The notes under the pieces are model-generated. The model saw only the letters and a program-made list of their open reading frames with translations. It did not search any database and was not told the DNA's origin. The translations under genes and the position numbers were made by a program. A stretch of 64,000 nt of DNA from Enterococcus plantarum (GTDB taxonomy: Bacteria; Bacillota; Bacilli; Lactobacillales; Enterococcaceae): assembly GCF_001730295.1 (NCBI RefSeq), contig NZ_MIKA01000003.1:1-64000 (forward strand). Direction: 5' to 3'. Each line of letters opens with the position of its first letter. The first letter of the stretch is position 1. Below, one piece after another: positions 45,708-55,313 of this stretch.

Positions 45708-45746
45708 AAAATGCCTGTTGCAATTTTGAGCTACAGGCATTTTTTC
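45708..45746. terminator. bidirectional terminator between convergent genes
   Basis: ATGCCTGT pairs with ACAGGCAT around a loop of about 14 bases, A-rich on the left and T-rich on the right, so it can serve both the + gene at 45258 and the - gene at 45748. Confidence 0.8.
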
Positions 45747-45747
45747 G

Positions 45748-46245
45748 CTATTCTATTTGAAAAAAATCTGACATGCCTATTTTTTCAAATCGTTCTTGTG
45801 AGTCGGCTGGCGTTTCATCATGATCATAAACGAGCAGTTTGAAGTCTTCTGTTTTTGGGATTCGTTTAAATGTTTCGTTATCGGTCAAAAGAATGAGTTG
45901 CTGGCAAAGCCATTCAAGAACTGTCTCAATATCTTGTTCATCTTCTACCCAATCATCAAATAAATGAAGAGAGGCAAATCGCTGATTTTCATCCCAATCG
46001 CTTGAATTATATTTCATTTCTTCTATTTGTGTTTTAGTGTAGCCTTTATTTGTATAATAACTTGTTGTTTCTTGCCAAAGGTTCACTGTATTAAAGCATA
46101 AGTTGATTTCACCTTCCTCATAAATATTGCAGTCCAAAGCAAATGCATAAAATCGTTCATCGGAATGATCTAGTAAAAAATTGTCAATGCTGTCTGTTAA
46201 AAAGTTAAAAAAATACTCTTGCTGTTTTTCTAAAAAATGGTCCAT
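45748..46245 (-). CDS. DUF4303-like protein
   Basis: 165 residues on the minus strand, acidic, no signal peptide. RFYAFALDCNIYEEGEINLCFNT (about 31-53) resembles the start of the DUF4303 family, whose function is unknown; such proteins are often found among polymorphic toxin immunity or orphan genes. TTGGAGG lies about 7 bases upstream of the ATG. The family call is from memory of the pattern, so it is tentative. Confidence 0.65.
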   Translation of the reverse strand: MDHFLEKQQEYFFNFLTDSIDNFLLDHSDERFYAFALDCNIYEEGEINLCFNTVNLWQETTSYYTNKGYTKTQIEEMKYNSSDWDENQRFASLHLFDDWVEDEQDIETVLEWLCQQLILLTDNETFKRIPKTEDFKLLVYDHDETPADSQERFEKIGMSDFFQIE

Positions 46246-46472
46246 TTATAGCCTCCAAAAGTTGGGTCTTTTAAACATTGAAACAGATAAAAGAAAGAAT
46301 GTCTATCTAAAGTTGTTTTTTTTAGTTGGATAGTCATTTTTTAAGAAAATATAAAGATTTTTTAGTGAAACGATTTATTAGCCAGCGTGGATTTTACCGT
46401 GGGAACAAGCACAGAGTCGGTTTAGTTTAGGAACATAACTACACAAGTTGGATAACGTCTATCAAATTTAAT

Positions 46473-46501
46473 TTGACTTTGTGATTCGATACGATTATAG
46501 T
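46473..46501 (+). promoter_or_regulatory. promoter of the M-box transcript
   Basis: TTGACT (46473-46478), 17 bases, TATAGT (46496-46501). The start site would be near 46508, just ahead of the riboswitch aptamer. Confidence 0.75.
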
Positions 46502-46516
46502 TTAAAATGAATTAAA

Positions 46517-46773
46517 TACTTGTTAGGTGAGGCTCCTATATAAACACAGGCTACTGCTCAGAAATGTCGAAAGACAGGTATGGGTAGGACAAAATTCGTC
46601 GAATTAAGGCGTTTTTCAAAGTAGCTAAAAGCGATGCTTTTTACGTTATATAGTGCTAAAACTCAACGAAGAGAAGAGTAAGGTACGTTCTAAATAAATG
46701 GCATATGTCATCATTTTAAACGCCTATAATCTAATCCCTTCGCTGAGTGCTCTTGGTGAAGTTTTTTGTTTTT
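46517..46773 (+). promoter_or_regulatory. M-box (ykoK leader) magnesium riboswitch with terminator
   Basis: The hallmark segments of the M-box follow in order: GTTAGGTGAGGCTCCTATAT (46522-46541), ACAGGCTACTGCTCAGAAAT, GTCGAAAGAC, ATGGGT, TTAAGGCG, GTAGCTAAAAGC and TAGTGCTAAAACTCAACGA (46651-46669). A 10-bp terminator stem (46738-46747 with 46752-46761, 4-base loop, T run) follows. CGAAG at 46667-46671 can pair with CTTCG at 46738-46742, a plausible antiterminator switch. High Mg2+ should end transcription. One region differs from the usual GACGCCAAT (here GACAGGTAT). The next gene is an LCP gene, not a transporter. Confidence 0.92.
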
Positions 46774-46811
46774 ATCCAATGAATTAGCGGAGCTATAGAA
46801 AGGAATAACCA

Positions 46812-47729
46812 ATGAAGAAATCTGTAAAAATAGTGATTATCACGGTATTATCTATTCTTCTTGTCGTTGTCAGTGTAGGATGTTATGCAGCCATTTCATT
46901 CCAAACAGCCAAGGAAGAAAGTGAATCAACATTGTCCAATAAGAACCAGAATTTCACTGGTGATGAACAAGCAAGTGATAAAGAGTTGACTGTGATGATC
47001 GTCGGAAATGATTCAAGAGATGACGATGAAGACCAAGGGCGTTCAGATACGCTTATGGTAGCGCACTATGATGGGAAAACGAAGCAGCCTAAATTGATTT
47101 CGATTATGAGAGACAGCTATGTAACTTTTCCAGATGGCGGACAAGATAAAATAAACGCCGCATATGCATATGGTGGTGCACAAATGACAAAAGACGTGCT
47201 GAAAACGAATTTTGATTTACCAATCAATTATTATGTAGTCATGGATTTTAAAGAATTTAGTGATATTATTGACGAGCTTTATCCAAAAGGGGTAACGATT
47301 GACGCTGAAAAAGATATTAATTTAGACGGTGTGGATATCTTTAAAGGGAAACAAACATTACATGGTAATAGTTTACTGCAGTATGCTCGTTTTAGAATGG
47401 ATGAAGAAGGCGATTTCGGTCGGATCAGACGTCAACAACAGGTGATGGATGCTTTAGTAGAGCAATCTAAAGATTTGATTCCAATTTGGGAATTACCACA
47501 AGTAGCAGGGAAAATGGTCGGAAAAATCGATACAAATGTACCCACAAGTCTTCTAATCGATTTAGCAAAAGATTTTCTAACTGGAAAAGTGAAACCATTA
47601 AAATCACTATCTGTTCCCGTAGAAGGGTCATGGAACTTCAATGATTATACTGAATCTGGAAGCGTGATTGAATTAGATGAACAAACGAATGCTGAAGCGA
47701 TTCAGAATTTTATGAAAGACAAGGAATAA
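46812..47729 (+). CDS. LytR-CpsA-Psr family wall-glycopolymer transferase
   Basis: 305 residues. One N-terminal membrane segment (about 7-29) is followed by an extracellular LCP domain. The conserved Asp/Arg residues that bind the polyprenyl pyrophosphate and metal lie in GNDSRDDDEDQGRSDTLMVAHYD (about 66-88), SIMRDSYV near 98 and RFRMDEEGDFGRIRRQQQ near 195. The family attaches teichoic acids or other glycopolymers to peptidoglycan and needs Mg2+. AAAGGA precedes the ATG. Only 38 bases separate it from the M-box terminator, so it is the direct target of that switch. Confidence 0.92.
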   Translation: MKKSVKIVIITVLSILLVVVSVGCYAAISFQTAKEESESTLSNKNQNFTGDEQASDKELTVMIVGNDSRDDDEDQGRSDTLMVAHYDGKTKQPKLISIMRDSYVTFPDGGQDKINAAYAYGGAQMTKDVLKTNFDLPINYYVVMDFKEFSDIIDELYPKGVTIDAEKDINLDGVDIFKGKQTLHGNSLLQYARFRMDEEGDFGRIRRQQQVMDALVEQSKDLIPIWELPQVAGKMVGKIDTNVPTSLLIDLAKDFLTGKVKPLKSLSVPVEGSWNFNDYTESGSVIELDEQTNAEAIQNFMKDKE

Positions 47730-47737
47730 CATAATGG

Positions 47738-47777
47738 ATCCGTTTGCTCTCCTTGATGTGGGTAAACGGATTTTTTT
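47738..47777 (+). terminator. terminator after the LCP gene
   Basis: ATCCGTTT pairs with AAACGGAT around a loop of about 18 bases, followed by seven T residues. Confidence 0.85.
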
Positions 47778-47877
47778 ATAAAAACGGAAAGTAAATCAGT
47801 TTAATTCTATGCGATTAGACCAAGCGTATGCTATTCTTTAAGAAAGCGTTTTTTTTATTTAGAAGGAAGGGTTTACT

Positions 47878-49212
47878 ATGAAAGTTGTGATCATTGGTGC
47901 ATCTTTTGCTGGCGTGTCGGCTGCTTTGGCTATTAGAAAAAAACACCCCGTTGCAGAAATTCATTTAATCGAGAAACAGGAAACGATTGGTTATTTGCCG
48001 GGAGGAATCAACCGGTATTTTAATAAAACAAGCGAATCTATTCAAACTGCAGAGTTTATTTCAGAACAACAATTAATAGAAAAGGGTATTTCTTTGTTGT
48101 TAAATGCCAAAGTGGTCAGTATGGATTCGAAACAGTATATCGTTAAGTATGAAAAACAAGCAGCAACGTTTTTTATGTCTTTCGATAAATTGATTTTAGC
48201 GACAGGTTCTAGTCAATGGTCGCAGAAAATTCTGGGTAGTGATTCAGAAAAGGTATTAAAATATAAATTTTTACCTGGCGTTTTACAAGCTATTGAACGA
48301 TTGGAAAGGAGTGATAAAGTAGCCTTGATCGGTGGTGGACAAATCGGTGGGGAAGCAGCAGATATGCTGTTGAAAAAAGGAAAAGAAGTGCATCTTTTTG
48401 AGCGGATGGATTATTTATTATTCAAGTATTTCGATGAGGAGATGATACGACCAGTACAAGCCGAAATGGAGTCTCGAGGTGTTGTATTTCATTTTAATGA
48501 AACGGTTGAAAAAGCGATCGACACAGATGAAGGTCTACTGATTGAAACAAAGAAATCTAAACTGTTATGTGATAGTGCGATTTTTGCGATGAATGTCCGT
48601 CCGGATCTAGGCTATTTGGATGAATCTATTCAAACACATACAGACCAGACTGTTTTTGTAAATGAGTACTTGCAGACCTCTCAAGCAGATATTTTTGCAA
48701 TCGGTGACTGTATTCAGGTCCAGTATGGCGTGTCAAAGGACTCTTTTTACATTCCTTTAGTGAATAATGCGGTTAGAGCTGGCTTAGTTGTAGCTCAAAA
48801 TCTTGTTGAACCAACAACACCATTTGTCGGCTCGCTTCGAACGATTGGAACAAAACTTGTTGATTATTATATCGCAAGTACTGGGTTGACGGAAGCAGAG
48901 GGGCTCTTTCACGGGCAGTCAATTGCTGTTGCCCATGTTCAGCAAAAAAGTGCTCAATTTTCAGGATGTGAAAAAATTTGTGGAAAAATTATTTTTGAAA
49001 AAGAGAGCCACAAAATTTTGGGAGCACAATTAATTTCCAAAGCGAATATTTTAGAGAAAATCAACACACTAGCACTTGGTATTCAAATGGGTCAAAAACT
49101 TGAAGCGCTTTATCAAAAAGATTTCTTGTATCATCCATATTATTCCAACGTGATTGACATCACGAATCAGTTAGGATTTGAAGGATTGTGGAGTGATACG
49201 GATGAAAATTGA
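47878..49212 (+). CDS. NADH oxidase/peroxidase-like FAD protein lacking the redox cysteine
   Basis: 444 residues. The FAD motif IIGASFAGVSAA is at 5-16, an ATG-type LATGSS near 107, the NAD motif ALIGGGQIGGEAADML near 149, IFAIGDC near 275 and a C-terminal dimerization domain follow. The family (Npr, Nox, CoA-disulfide reductase) carries a catalytic Cys in a FLSCG motif near residue 42. Here the motif reads GYLPGGI, so the Cys is Gly42. It may act as a different flavin oxidoreductase. It overlaps the Mga-like regulator and lies next to glpK-glpO-glpF, where the oxidase makes H2O2. Confidence 0.85.
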   Translation: MKVVIIGASFAGVSAALAIRKKHPVAEIHLIEKQETIGYLPGGINRYFNKTSESIQTAEFISEQQLIEKGISLLLNAKVVSMDSKQYIVKYEKQAATFFMSFDKLILATGSSQWSQKILGSDSEKVLKYKFLPGVLQAIERLERSDKVALIGGGQIGGEAADMLLKKGKEVHLFERMDYLLFKYFDEEMIRPVQAEMESRGVVFHFNETVEKAIDTDEGLLIETKKSKLLCDSAIFAMNVRPDLGYLDESIQTHTDQTVFVNEYLQTSQADIFAIGDCIQVQYGVSKDSFYIPLVNNAVRAGLVVAQNLVEPTTPFVGSLRTIGTKLVDYYIASTGLTEAEGLFHGQSIAVAHVQQKSAQFSGCEKICGKIIFEKESHKILGAQLISKANILEKINTLALGIQMGQKLEALYQKDFLYHPYYSNVIDITNQLGFEGLWSDTDEN

Positions 49213-50674
49213 AGAATTATTAGATAAGAAAGAAGCAAGAGAAATCGGGATTTTAAAGAAAGTAATTTTGGCTGGCGGTCGAATTGCAGATCATGAGTTG
49301 CTAGATTATTTAGGGGTTTCAAAGGCTTCTTTAGAAAGTGATTTGAAGGAATTAAGTTATTACTTGAAACCTTACGAAAAGGACTGTTCCCTTTTTTATG
49401 ATGGACAATGGGTGGCTATTCACTTGTCTGATCATTTTTCGGTTAGTAAGGTTTTGGATGATTATGTCCGCGCATCAGTCAAATTTCAATTGATTGATTA
49501 TTTATTTCATTATCGAGAATTTACGATCGTTCAGCTCACTACAAAATTTATGATTAGTGAATCTTCGTTATTTCGAAAGATAAAAGAGTTAAATTTAATA
49601 GTAAAAGAATTTGATCTTAAAATTCGTAATGGTCAGCTAAAAGGGGAAGAGTTGCAAATCCGCTATTTTTATTTTCAAATTTATTGGTTTTTGACGCCTT
49701 ATGATGTACATCAAGAAAAAACATTGACCATTCAAAATGCAAGAATCATTGAAGCACTCGAAAAAGCTTTATCGCTTTCTTTTGAAGAACAAGGCAAATT
49801 GAAGATTAGTTTGTGGCTGACGATCAGTAAAAAAAGAATTGCGGTACAGCCGAAAGAGTACAAAGGATTATCTAGTAAGAGTCAGGGATACGAACAGGAT
49901 CCTTTTTTTAAAACATTGCGCTCTTTTGTTTTGCGTTTCTTTAGCCGCTATCCACTTGAAATCGATGAAGAAGAAAGCCTATTGCATTATATTTTTTTAA
50001 TGAGTATGTCCGTTTTGGCTGAATCGGATTTCGCTGAGTATAGTTTGATTCGAGGTAGACGTACACCGACTTCATTAGCGGATACATTCGTGTTGGAGCA
50101 TGTGATTTTATATTATCGGCCAAAAAAATTTTTCCCGGATCTGGAGAAAAAAATCTTCTATTATTTTTCTCAAATTCATAGTCGGCTCTATTTTTTTAAA
50201 GGAGAGTTGGAGTTATTTGATCGCGAGAATATTTGGCAGAAAGAACAAAGTCTTTCCAGTCATCAGTTGGCAGACTTCTCCCGTGTGCTTTTAGATAAAA
50301 GTTTGGAATGTTTTGATCGTCATTATGAAAAAGGCAATAGCTTACATGAATGGTCGTTAGTGAAATATCTTAGTGTGCTGGCAATTATTGATTTTGACAT
50401 TGTTGGTGAAACTCGAATTGGAATCGATTTAAAGATGGACCACTTATATAAAGAAGTTATGACGCAAGTATTGGTTTTGAGTTTGAAGAATTTAAATGGC
50501 TTAACGATTGAAACTTACAATGCCCAAAAAAGCTATGATTTGATGATCACAAATGTTATGAAGCCGAATGTATATCGTTCAGTAAAGGAAGTATACGTGT
50601 TATCCGAGTTAGGCTCAACTTACGATATCAATCAAATTAGGAAGAAAATCAGAGCATTACACAATAAAAGATGA
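49202..50674 (+). CDS. Mga-like transcriptional regulator
   Basis: 490 residues from the ATG at 49202, overlapping the preceding stop by 11 bases. Two N-terminal helix-turn-helix segments (about 13-45 and FTIVQLTTKFMISESSLFRKIKEL near 100-124) and a long middle part resemble Mga/AtxA-type regulators with PRD-like domains. The C-terminus is rich in helices. A conserved gene of this type accompanies the glp genes in E. faecalis, so it probably controls them or the oxidoreductase; direct evidence is absent. A terminator follows. Confidence 0.8.
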   Translation: MKIEELLDKKEAREIGILKKVILAGGRIADHELLDYLGVSKASLESDLKELSYYLKPYEKDCSLFYDGQWVAIHLSDHFSVSKVLDDYVRASVKFQLIDYLFHYREFTIVQLTTKFMISESSLFRKIKELNLIVKEFDLKIRNGQLKGEELQIRYFYFQIYWFLTPYDVHQEKTLTIQNARIIEALEKALSLSFEEQGKLKISLWLTISKKRIAVQPKEYKGLSSKSQGYEQDPFFKTLRSFVLRFFSRYPLEIDEEESLLHYIFLMSMSVLAESDFAEYSLIRGRRTPTSLADTFVLEHVILYYRPKKFFPDLEKKIFYYFSQIHSRLYFFKGELELFDRENIWQKEQSLSSHQLADFSRVLLDKSLECFDRHYEKGNSLHEWSLVKYLSVLAIIDFDIVGETRIGIDLKMDHLYKEVMTQVLVLSLKNLNGLTIETYNAQKSYDLMITNVMKPNVYRSVKEVYVLSELGSTYDINQIRKKIRALHNKR

Positions 50675-50682
50675 ATTGAGTG

Positions 50683-50729
50683 AAAAAGCCCAAAAACCAA
50701 AAGAGTGCGTTGTTTTGGTTTGGGCTTTT
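50683..50729 (+). terminator. terminator after the Mga-like gene
   Basis: AAAAGCCCAAA...CCAAAA pairs with TTTTGGTTTGGGCTTTT (A bulge) around a loop of about 10 bases. Confidence 0.85.
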
Positions 50730-50835
50730 CGTCGATAGGACAAAGAAAGAAGCAAAAACCTTCAATTATTTTTGAAATAAAAAAAAATATGACATTTTTA
50801 GGAAACGATTTGCGATTATTATTAATATATAAAAT

Positions 50836-50847
50836 AAAACGTTTTCA
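50836..50847 (+). promoter_or_regulatory. possible cre-like site ahead of glpK
   Basis: AAAACGTTTTCA matches the right half and centre of the CcpA cre consensus; the left TG is missing. It lies in the glpK leader, 70 bases before the ATG. Glycerol genes are commonly under catabolite control, but this match is weak. Confidence 0.35.
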
Positions 50848-50898
50848 TTACGGGGTTTATTTATCAGCCGAAGCTAAACAAGCCCACTACGCTTTTAA

Positions 50899-52425
<1,527 letters not shown>

Positions 52426-52442
52426 GGGAAGAAGTGAGTGGT

Positions 52443-54278
52443 ATGTCATTTTCAATCAAAACAAGACAAACATCTATTGAAAAGATGAAGTCTGAAGAAT
52501 TAGATTTATTGATCATTGGCGGTGGTATTACAGGTGCGGGCGTCGCCCTACAAGCAAGCGCTTCTGGTATGAAAACAGGGTTGATCGAAATGCAAGATTT
52601 TGCCGAAGGAACGTCTTCTCGCTCAACGAAATTAGTCCATGGCGGGATTCGTTATTTGAAAAATTTTGATGTAGAAGTTGTGGCGGACACGGTACAAGAA
52701 CGTGCTGTCGTTCAAGCGATAGCGCCTCACATTCCAAAGCCAGACCCAATGCTTTTACCGATTTATGATGAGCCCAAAGCAACGTTTAATATGTTTTCTG
52801 TCAAAGTTGCAATGGATTTATATGACCGCTTGGCGAATGTGATCGGTACAAAATATGAAAATTATACGTTAACAAAAGAGGAAGTGTTAAAACGGGAACC
52901 GCAATTAAAAAGTGAGGGGCTACAAGGTGGCGGTGTTTACCTCGATTTTAGAAATAACGATGCTCGTCTTGTTATCGAAAATATCAAACGGGCGGCTTCT
53001 GATGATGGTTTGATGGTCAGCAAAGTCAAAGCGGTAGGCTTTATTCAAAATGAGCATGGTAAAATCGTTGGCGTAAAAGCAGAAGACTTGCTGACGGGTG
53101 AACAGTTTGACATCAAAGCAAAAATTGTTATCAATACGACGGGACCTTGGTCTGATAAAGTGCGAGGTTTAGATACAAAAGAAAATGTAGTGCCGCAAAT
53201 GCGTCCGACAAAAGGGGTCCATCTTGTTGTAGACAATAGCAAATTACACGTACCACAACCAACTTATTTTGATACAGGTAAACATGATGGTCGGATGGTC
53301 TTCGTTGTTCCTAGAGAAAAGAAAACGTATTTTGGCACGACGGATACAGATTATACTGGGGATTATGAACATCCTACTGTTACACAAGAAGATGTCGATT
53401 ACTTGTTGGAAATCGTCAATAGCCATTATCCTAAAGCCAATGTGACTATAGACGATATTGAAGCAAGCTGGGCAGGCCTTAGACCACTGATTTCAGAAAA
53501 TGGTGGATCGGATTACAACGGTGGTAATAATGGCAAAGTTTCTGATGAAAGCTTCGATCAAGTAATTGAGATTGTTGATAGGTATAAACATCAACAAGCA
53601 ACGCGTTTTGATGTTGAAAATGTATTGAATCACTTAGAAGAATCACTAGCTGAAAGCAAAGAAAACCCTTCAGCAGTTTCTCGTGGCAGTTTGTTGGAAC
53701 GCTCAGAGGATGGTTTACTGACATTGTCAGGAGGGAAAATCACAGATTATCGTAAAATGGCGGAAGGGGCATTGAAAGAGATTCAACGAATTTTGAAAGA
53801 AGAATTTAATCGTGACGTTCAGTTGATTGATTCTAAAACATACCCTGTTTCTGGCGGAAATCTTAATGTGGCAAATGTTGAAGAAGAACTAACTAATCTT
53901 GCGAAAATCGGTGTAGAAAAAGGGGTGGATCAAGAAGAATCTGAGTATCTAGCTCACTTATACGGTTCAAATGTAACCGAACTATTTGAAAAAATTGCTA
54001 CGACTGAACCAGTAACAGGGTTAAGTTTAGCTGAAACATTGGCGCTCCATTATGCGTTGGATAATGAGATGATACTGACACCAGCAGATTATCTTGTCCG
54101 TAGAACGAACCACTTATTATTCATGAGAGATACACTGGATGAAGTCAAACGAGGGGTTATTTCTGAAATGAGTCATTATTATAATTGGACCGAAAAACAA
54201 CTAGAAGACTACACAACTGAATTAAATCAATTGATTGCCGAATCTGATTTGAGTGCATTGAAAGAAGGGAAGAAGTAA
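52443..54278 (+). CDS. glpO: alpha-glycerophosphate oxidase
   Basis: 611 residues from the ATG at 52443; a GTG at 52434 would add three residues. The FAD motif DLLIIGGGITGAGVAL is at 20-35, with RSTKLVHGGIRYL near 63 and GPWSDKVRG near 235. A segment of about 50 Gly/Asn/Asp-rich residues (near 345-395) fits the flexible insert of the streptococcal/enterococcal oxidases. It oxidises glycerol-3-phosphate with O2 to dihydroxyacetone phosphate and H2O2. It lies 17 bases after glpK. Confidence 0.95.
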   Translation: MSFSIKTRQTSIEKMKSEELDLLIIGGGITGAGVALQASASGMKTGLIEMQDFAEGTSSRSTKLVHGGIRYLKNFDVEVVADTVQERAVVQAIAPHIPKPDPMLLPIYDEPKATFNMFSVKVAMDLYDRLANVIGTKYENYTLTKEEVLKREPQLKSEGLQGGGVYLDFRNNDARLVIENIKRAASDDGLMVSKVKAVGFIQNEHGKIVGVKAEDLLTGEQFDIKAKIVINTTGPWSDKVRGLDTKENVVPQMRPTKGVHLVVDNSKLHVPQPTYFDTGKHDGRMVFVVPREKKTYFGTTDTDYTGDYEHPTVTQEDVDYLLEIVNSHYPKANVTIDDIEASWAGLRPLISENGGSDYNGGNNGKVSDESFDQVIEIVDRYKHQQATRFDVENVLNHLEESLAESKENPSAVSRGSLLERSEDGLLTLSGGKITDYRKMAEGALKEIQRILKEEFNRDVQLIDSKTYPVSGGNLNVANVEEELTNLAKIGVEKGVDQEESEYLAHLYGSNVTELFEKIATTEPVTGLSLAETLALHYALDNEMILTPADYLVRRTNHLLFMRDTLDEVKRGVISEMSHYYNWTEKQLEDYTTELNQLIAESDLSALKEGKK

Positions 54279-54279
54279 A

Positions 54280-54999
54280 ATGGATACTTCAAATATGACA
54301 CAGATTTTCAGTGAGTTTTTAGGGACGATGATATTGATTCTTTTAGGAGACGGTGTTTGTGCCGGAGTTAATTTAAAGAAAAGTAAAGCCGCAGGATCTG
54401 GATGGATCGTGATTGCGTTTGGTTGGGCAATGGCAGTAACAATTGCAGTATACGTTGCAGGCTATATGGGACCTGCTCACTTGAATCCAGCAGTGACGGT
54501 TGCGATGGCAATGGCGGGAAGTTTTGAATGGAGCTTAGTTGTACCGTTTATTTTAGCGCAAGTACTAGGAGCAGTTCTAGGAGCTGTTTTAGTTTGGTTA
54601 GCCTACTTACCACACTGGCAAGTAACAAAAGATCAAGGAGCGATTTTAGGGACGTTCGCTACAAGTCCTGCGATTCGTAATTATCCAGCGAATATGGTAA
54701 CGGAAGTGATTGGAACATTTGTTTTAGTGTTAGGTTTACTGTCATTTTCACAACACAATTTTACAGACGGGTTAAATCCATTAGTTGTAGGAGCGTTGAT
54801 TTTGTCGATTGGTTTATCTCTAGGTGGACCTACAGGATATGCGATCAATCCTGCGCGTGATTTTGGTCCTCGTTTGGCACATCAAATTTTGCCGATTTCA
54901 ACTAAAGGAGAATCGGATTGGCGTTATTCATGGGTTCCAATCCTTGGACCTTTAGTCGGTGCGGTAGTGGCTTCTGGTGTTTATATGTTGATGGTTTGA
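54280..54999 (+). CDS. glpF: glycerol uptake facilitator
   Basis: A 239-residue major intrinsic protein with six membrane segments and two half-helices: NPA in HLNPAVTVA near 68, and NPARDFGPRL near 192, whose Asp is typical of glyceroporins. It lets glycerol diffuse in for glpK. The ATG follows the glpO stop by one base. A mosaic repeat and terminator follow. Confidence 0.95.
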   Translation: MDTSNMTQIFSEFLGTMILILLGDGVCAGVNLKKSKAAGSGWIVIAFGWAMAVTIAVYVAGYMGPAHLNPAVTVAMAMAGSFEWSLVVPFILAQVLGAVLGAVLVWLAYLPHWQVTKDQGAILGTFATSPAIRNYPANMVTEVIGTFVLVLGLLSFSQHNFTDGLNPLVVGALILSIGLSLGGPTGYAINPARDFGPRLAHQILPISTKGESDWRYSWVPILGPLVGAVVASGVYMLMV

Positions 55000-55017
55000 T
55001 TTTTATTGTAAGTTTAC

Positions 55018-55078
55018 GAGAGGTTGGGACAGAAGCTTATTTCCGAAGAGATTGCTTCTGCTCCCACCGTTTATTCAA
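55018..55078 (+). repeat. mosaic 3'-end repeat element (short copy)
   Basis: GAGGTTGGGACAGAAG (from 55020) pairs with CTTCTGCTCCCACC, with CTTATTTCCGAA in between and GTTTATTC after it. The inner piece is nearly identical to part of the copy at 35645-35685. Confidence 0.75.
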
Positions 55079-55085
55079 ATTCCTT

Positions 55086-55130
55086 GAGGGTGAAGATGGC
55101 TTGTAGAGGTATCTCCTACCCTCTTTTTTT
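55086..55130 (+). terminator. terminator of the glp operon
   Basis: GAGGGTGAAGAT pairs with ATCTCCTACCCTC (bulges) around a loop of about 13 bases, with seven T residues. Confidence 0.8.
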
Positions 55131-55220
55131 GTTGGGTTGATTAGGACAACATTAATTTTAGTGTGAAAAAACAAATATTTTATTTACAAGAGGGCTGTTT
55201 TTTTGTACCCTTAAATAGGA

Positions 55221-55306
55221 TTGAGGTGACAAAGAGTATTACAATCGATTTTTCTATTTTTTAGTCAAGATTGAACGAGCGTAATCAGCTTCTAAAATAA
55301 AGGAGG
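55221..55306 (+). repeat. dispersed copy of the 120-bp fab-operon repeat
   Basis: From GAGGTGACAAAGAGTATTACA to CAGCTTCTAAAATAAAGGAGG, the order and wording follow the last fab unit (GTGATAAAGAACATCACA, TTTTTCTATTTTT, AGTCA, GAACGAGC, CAGCTT, TAAAGTAAGGGAG). As there, it ends in the ribosome-binding site of the next gene. Confidence 0.7.
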
Positions 55307-55313
55307 AACAGGT

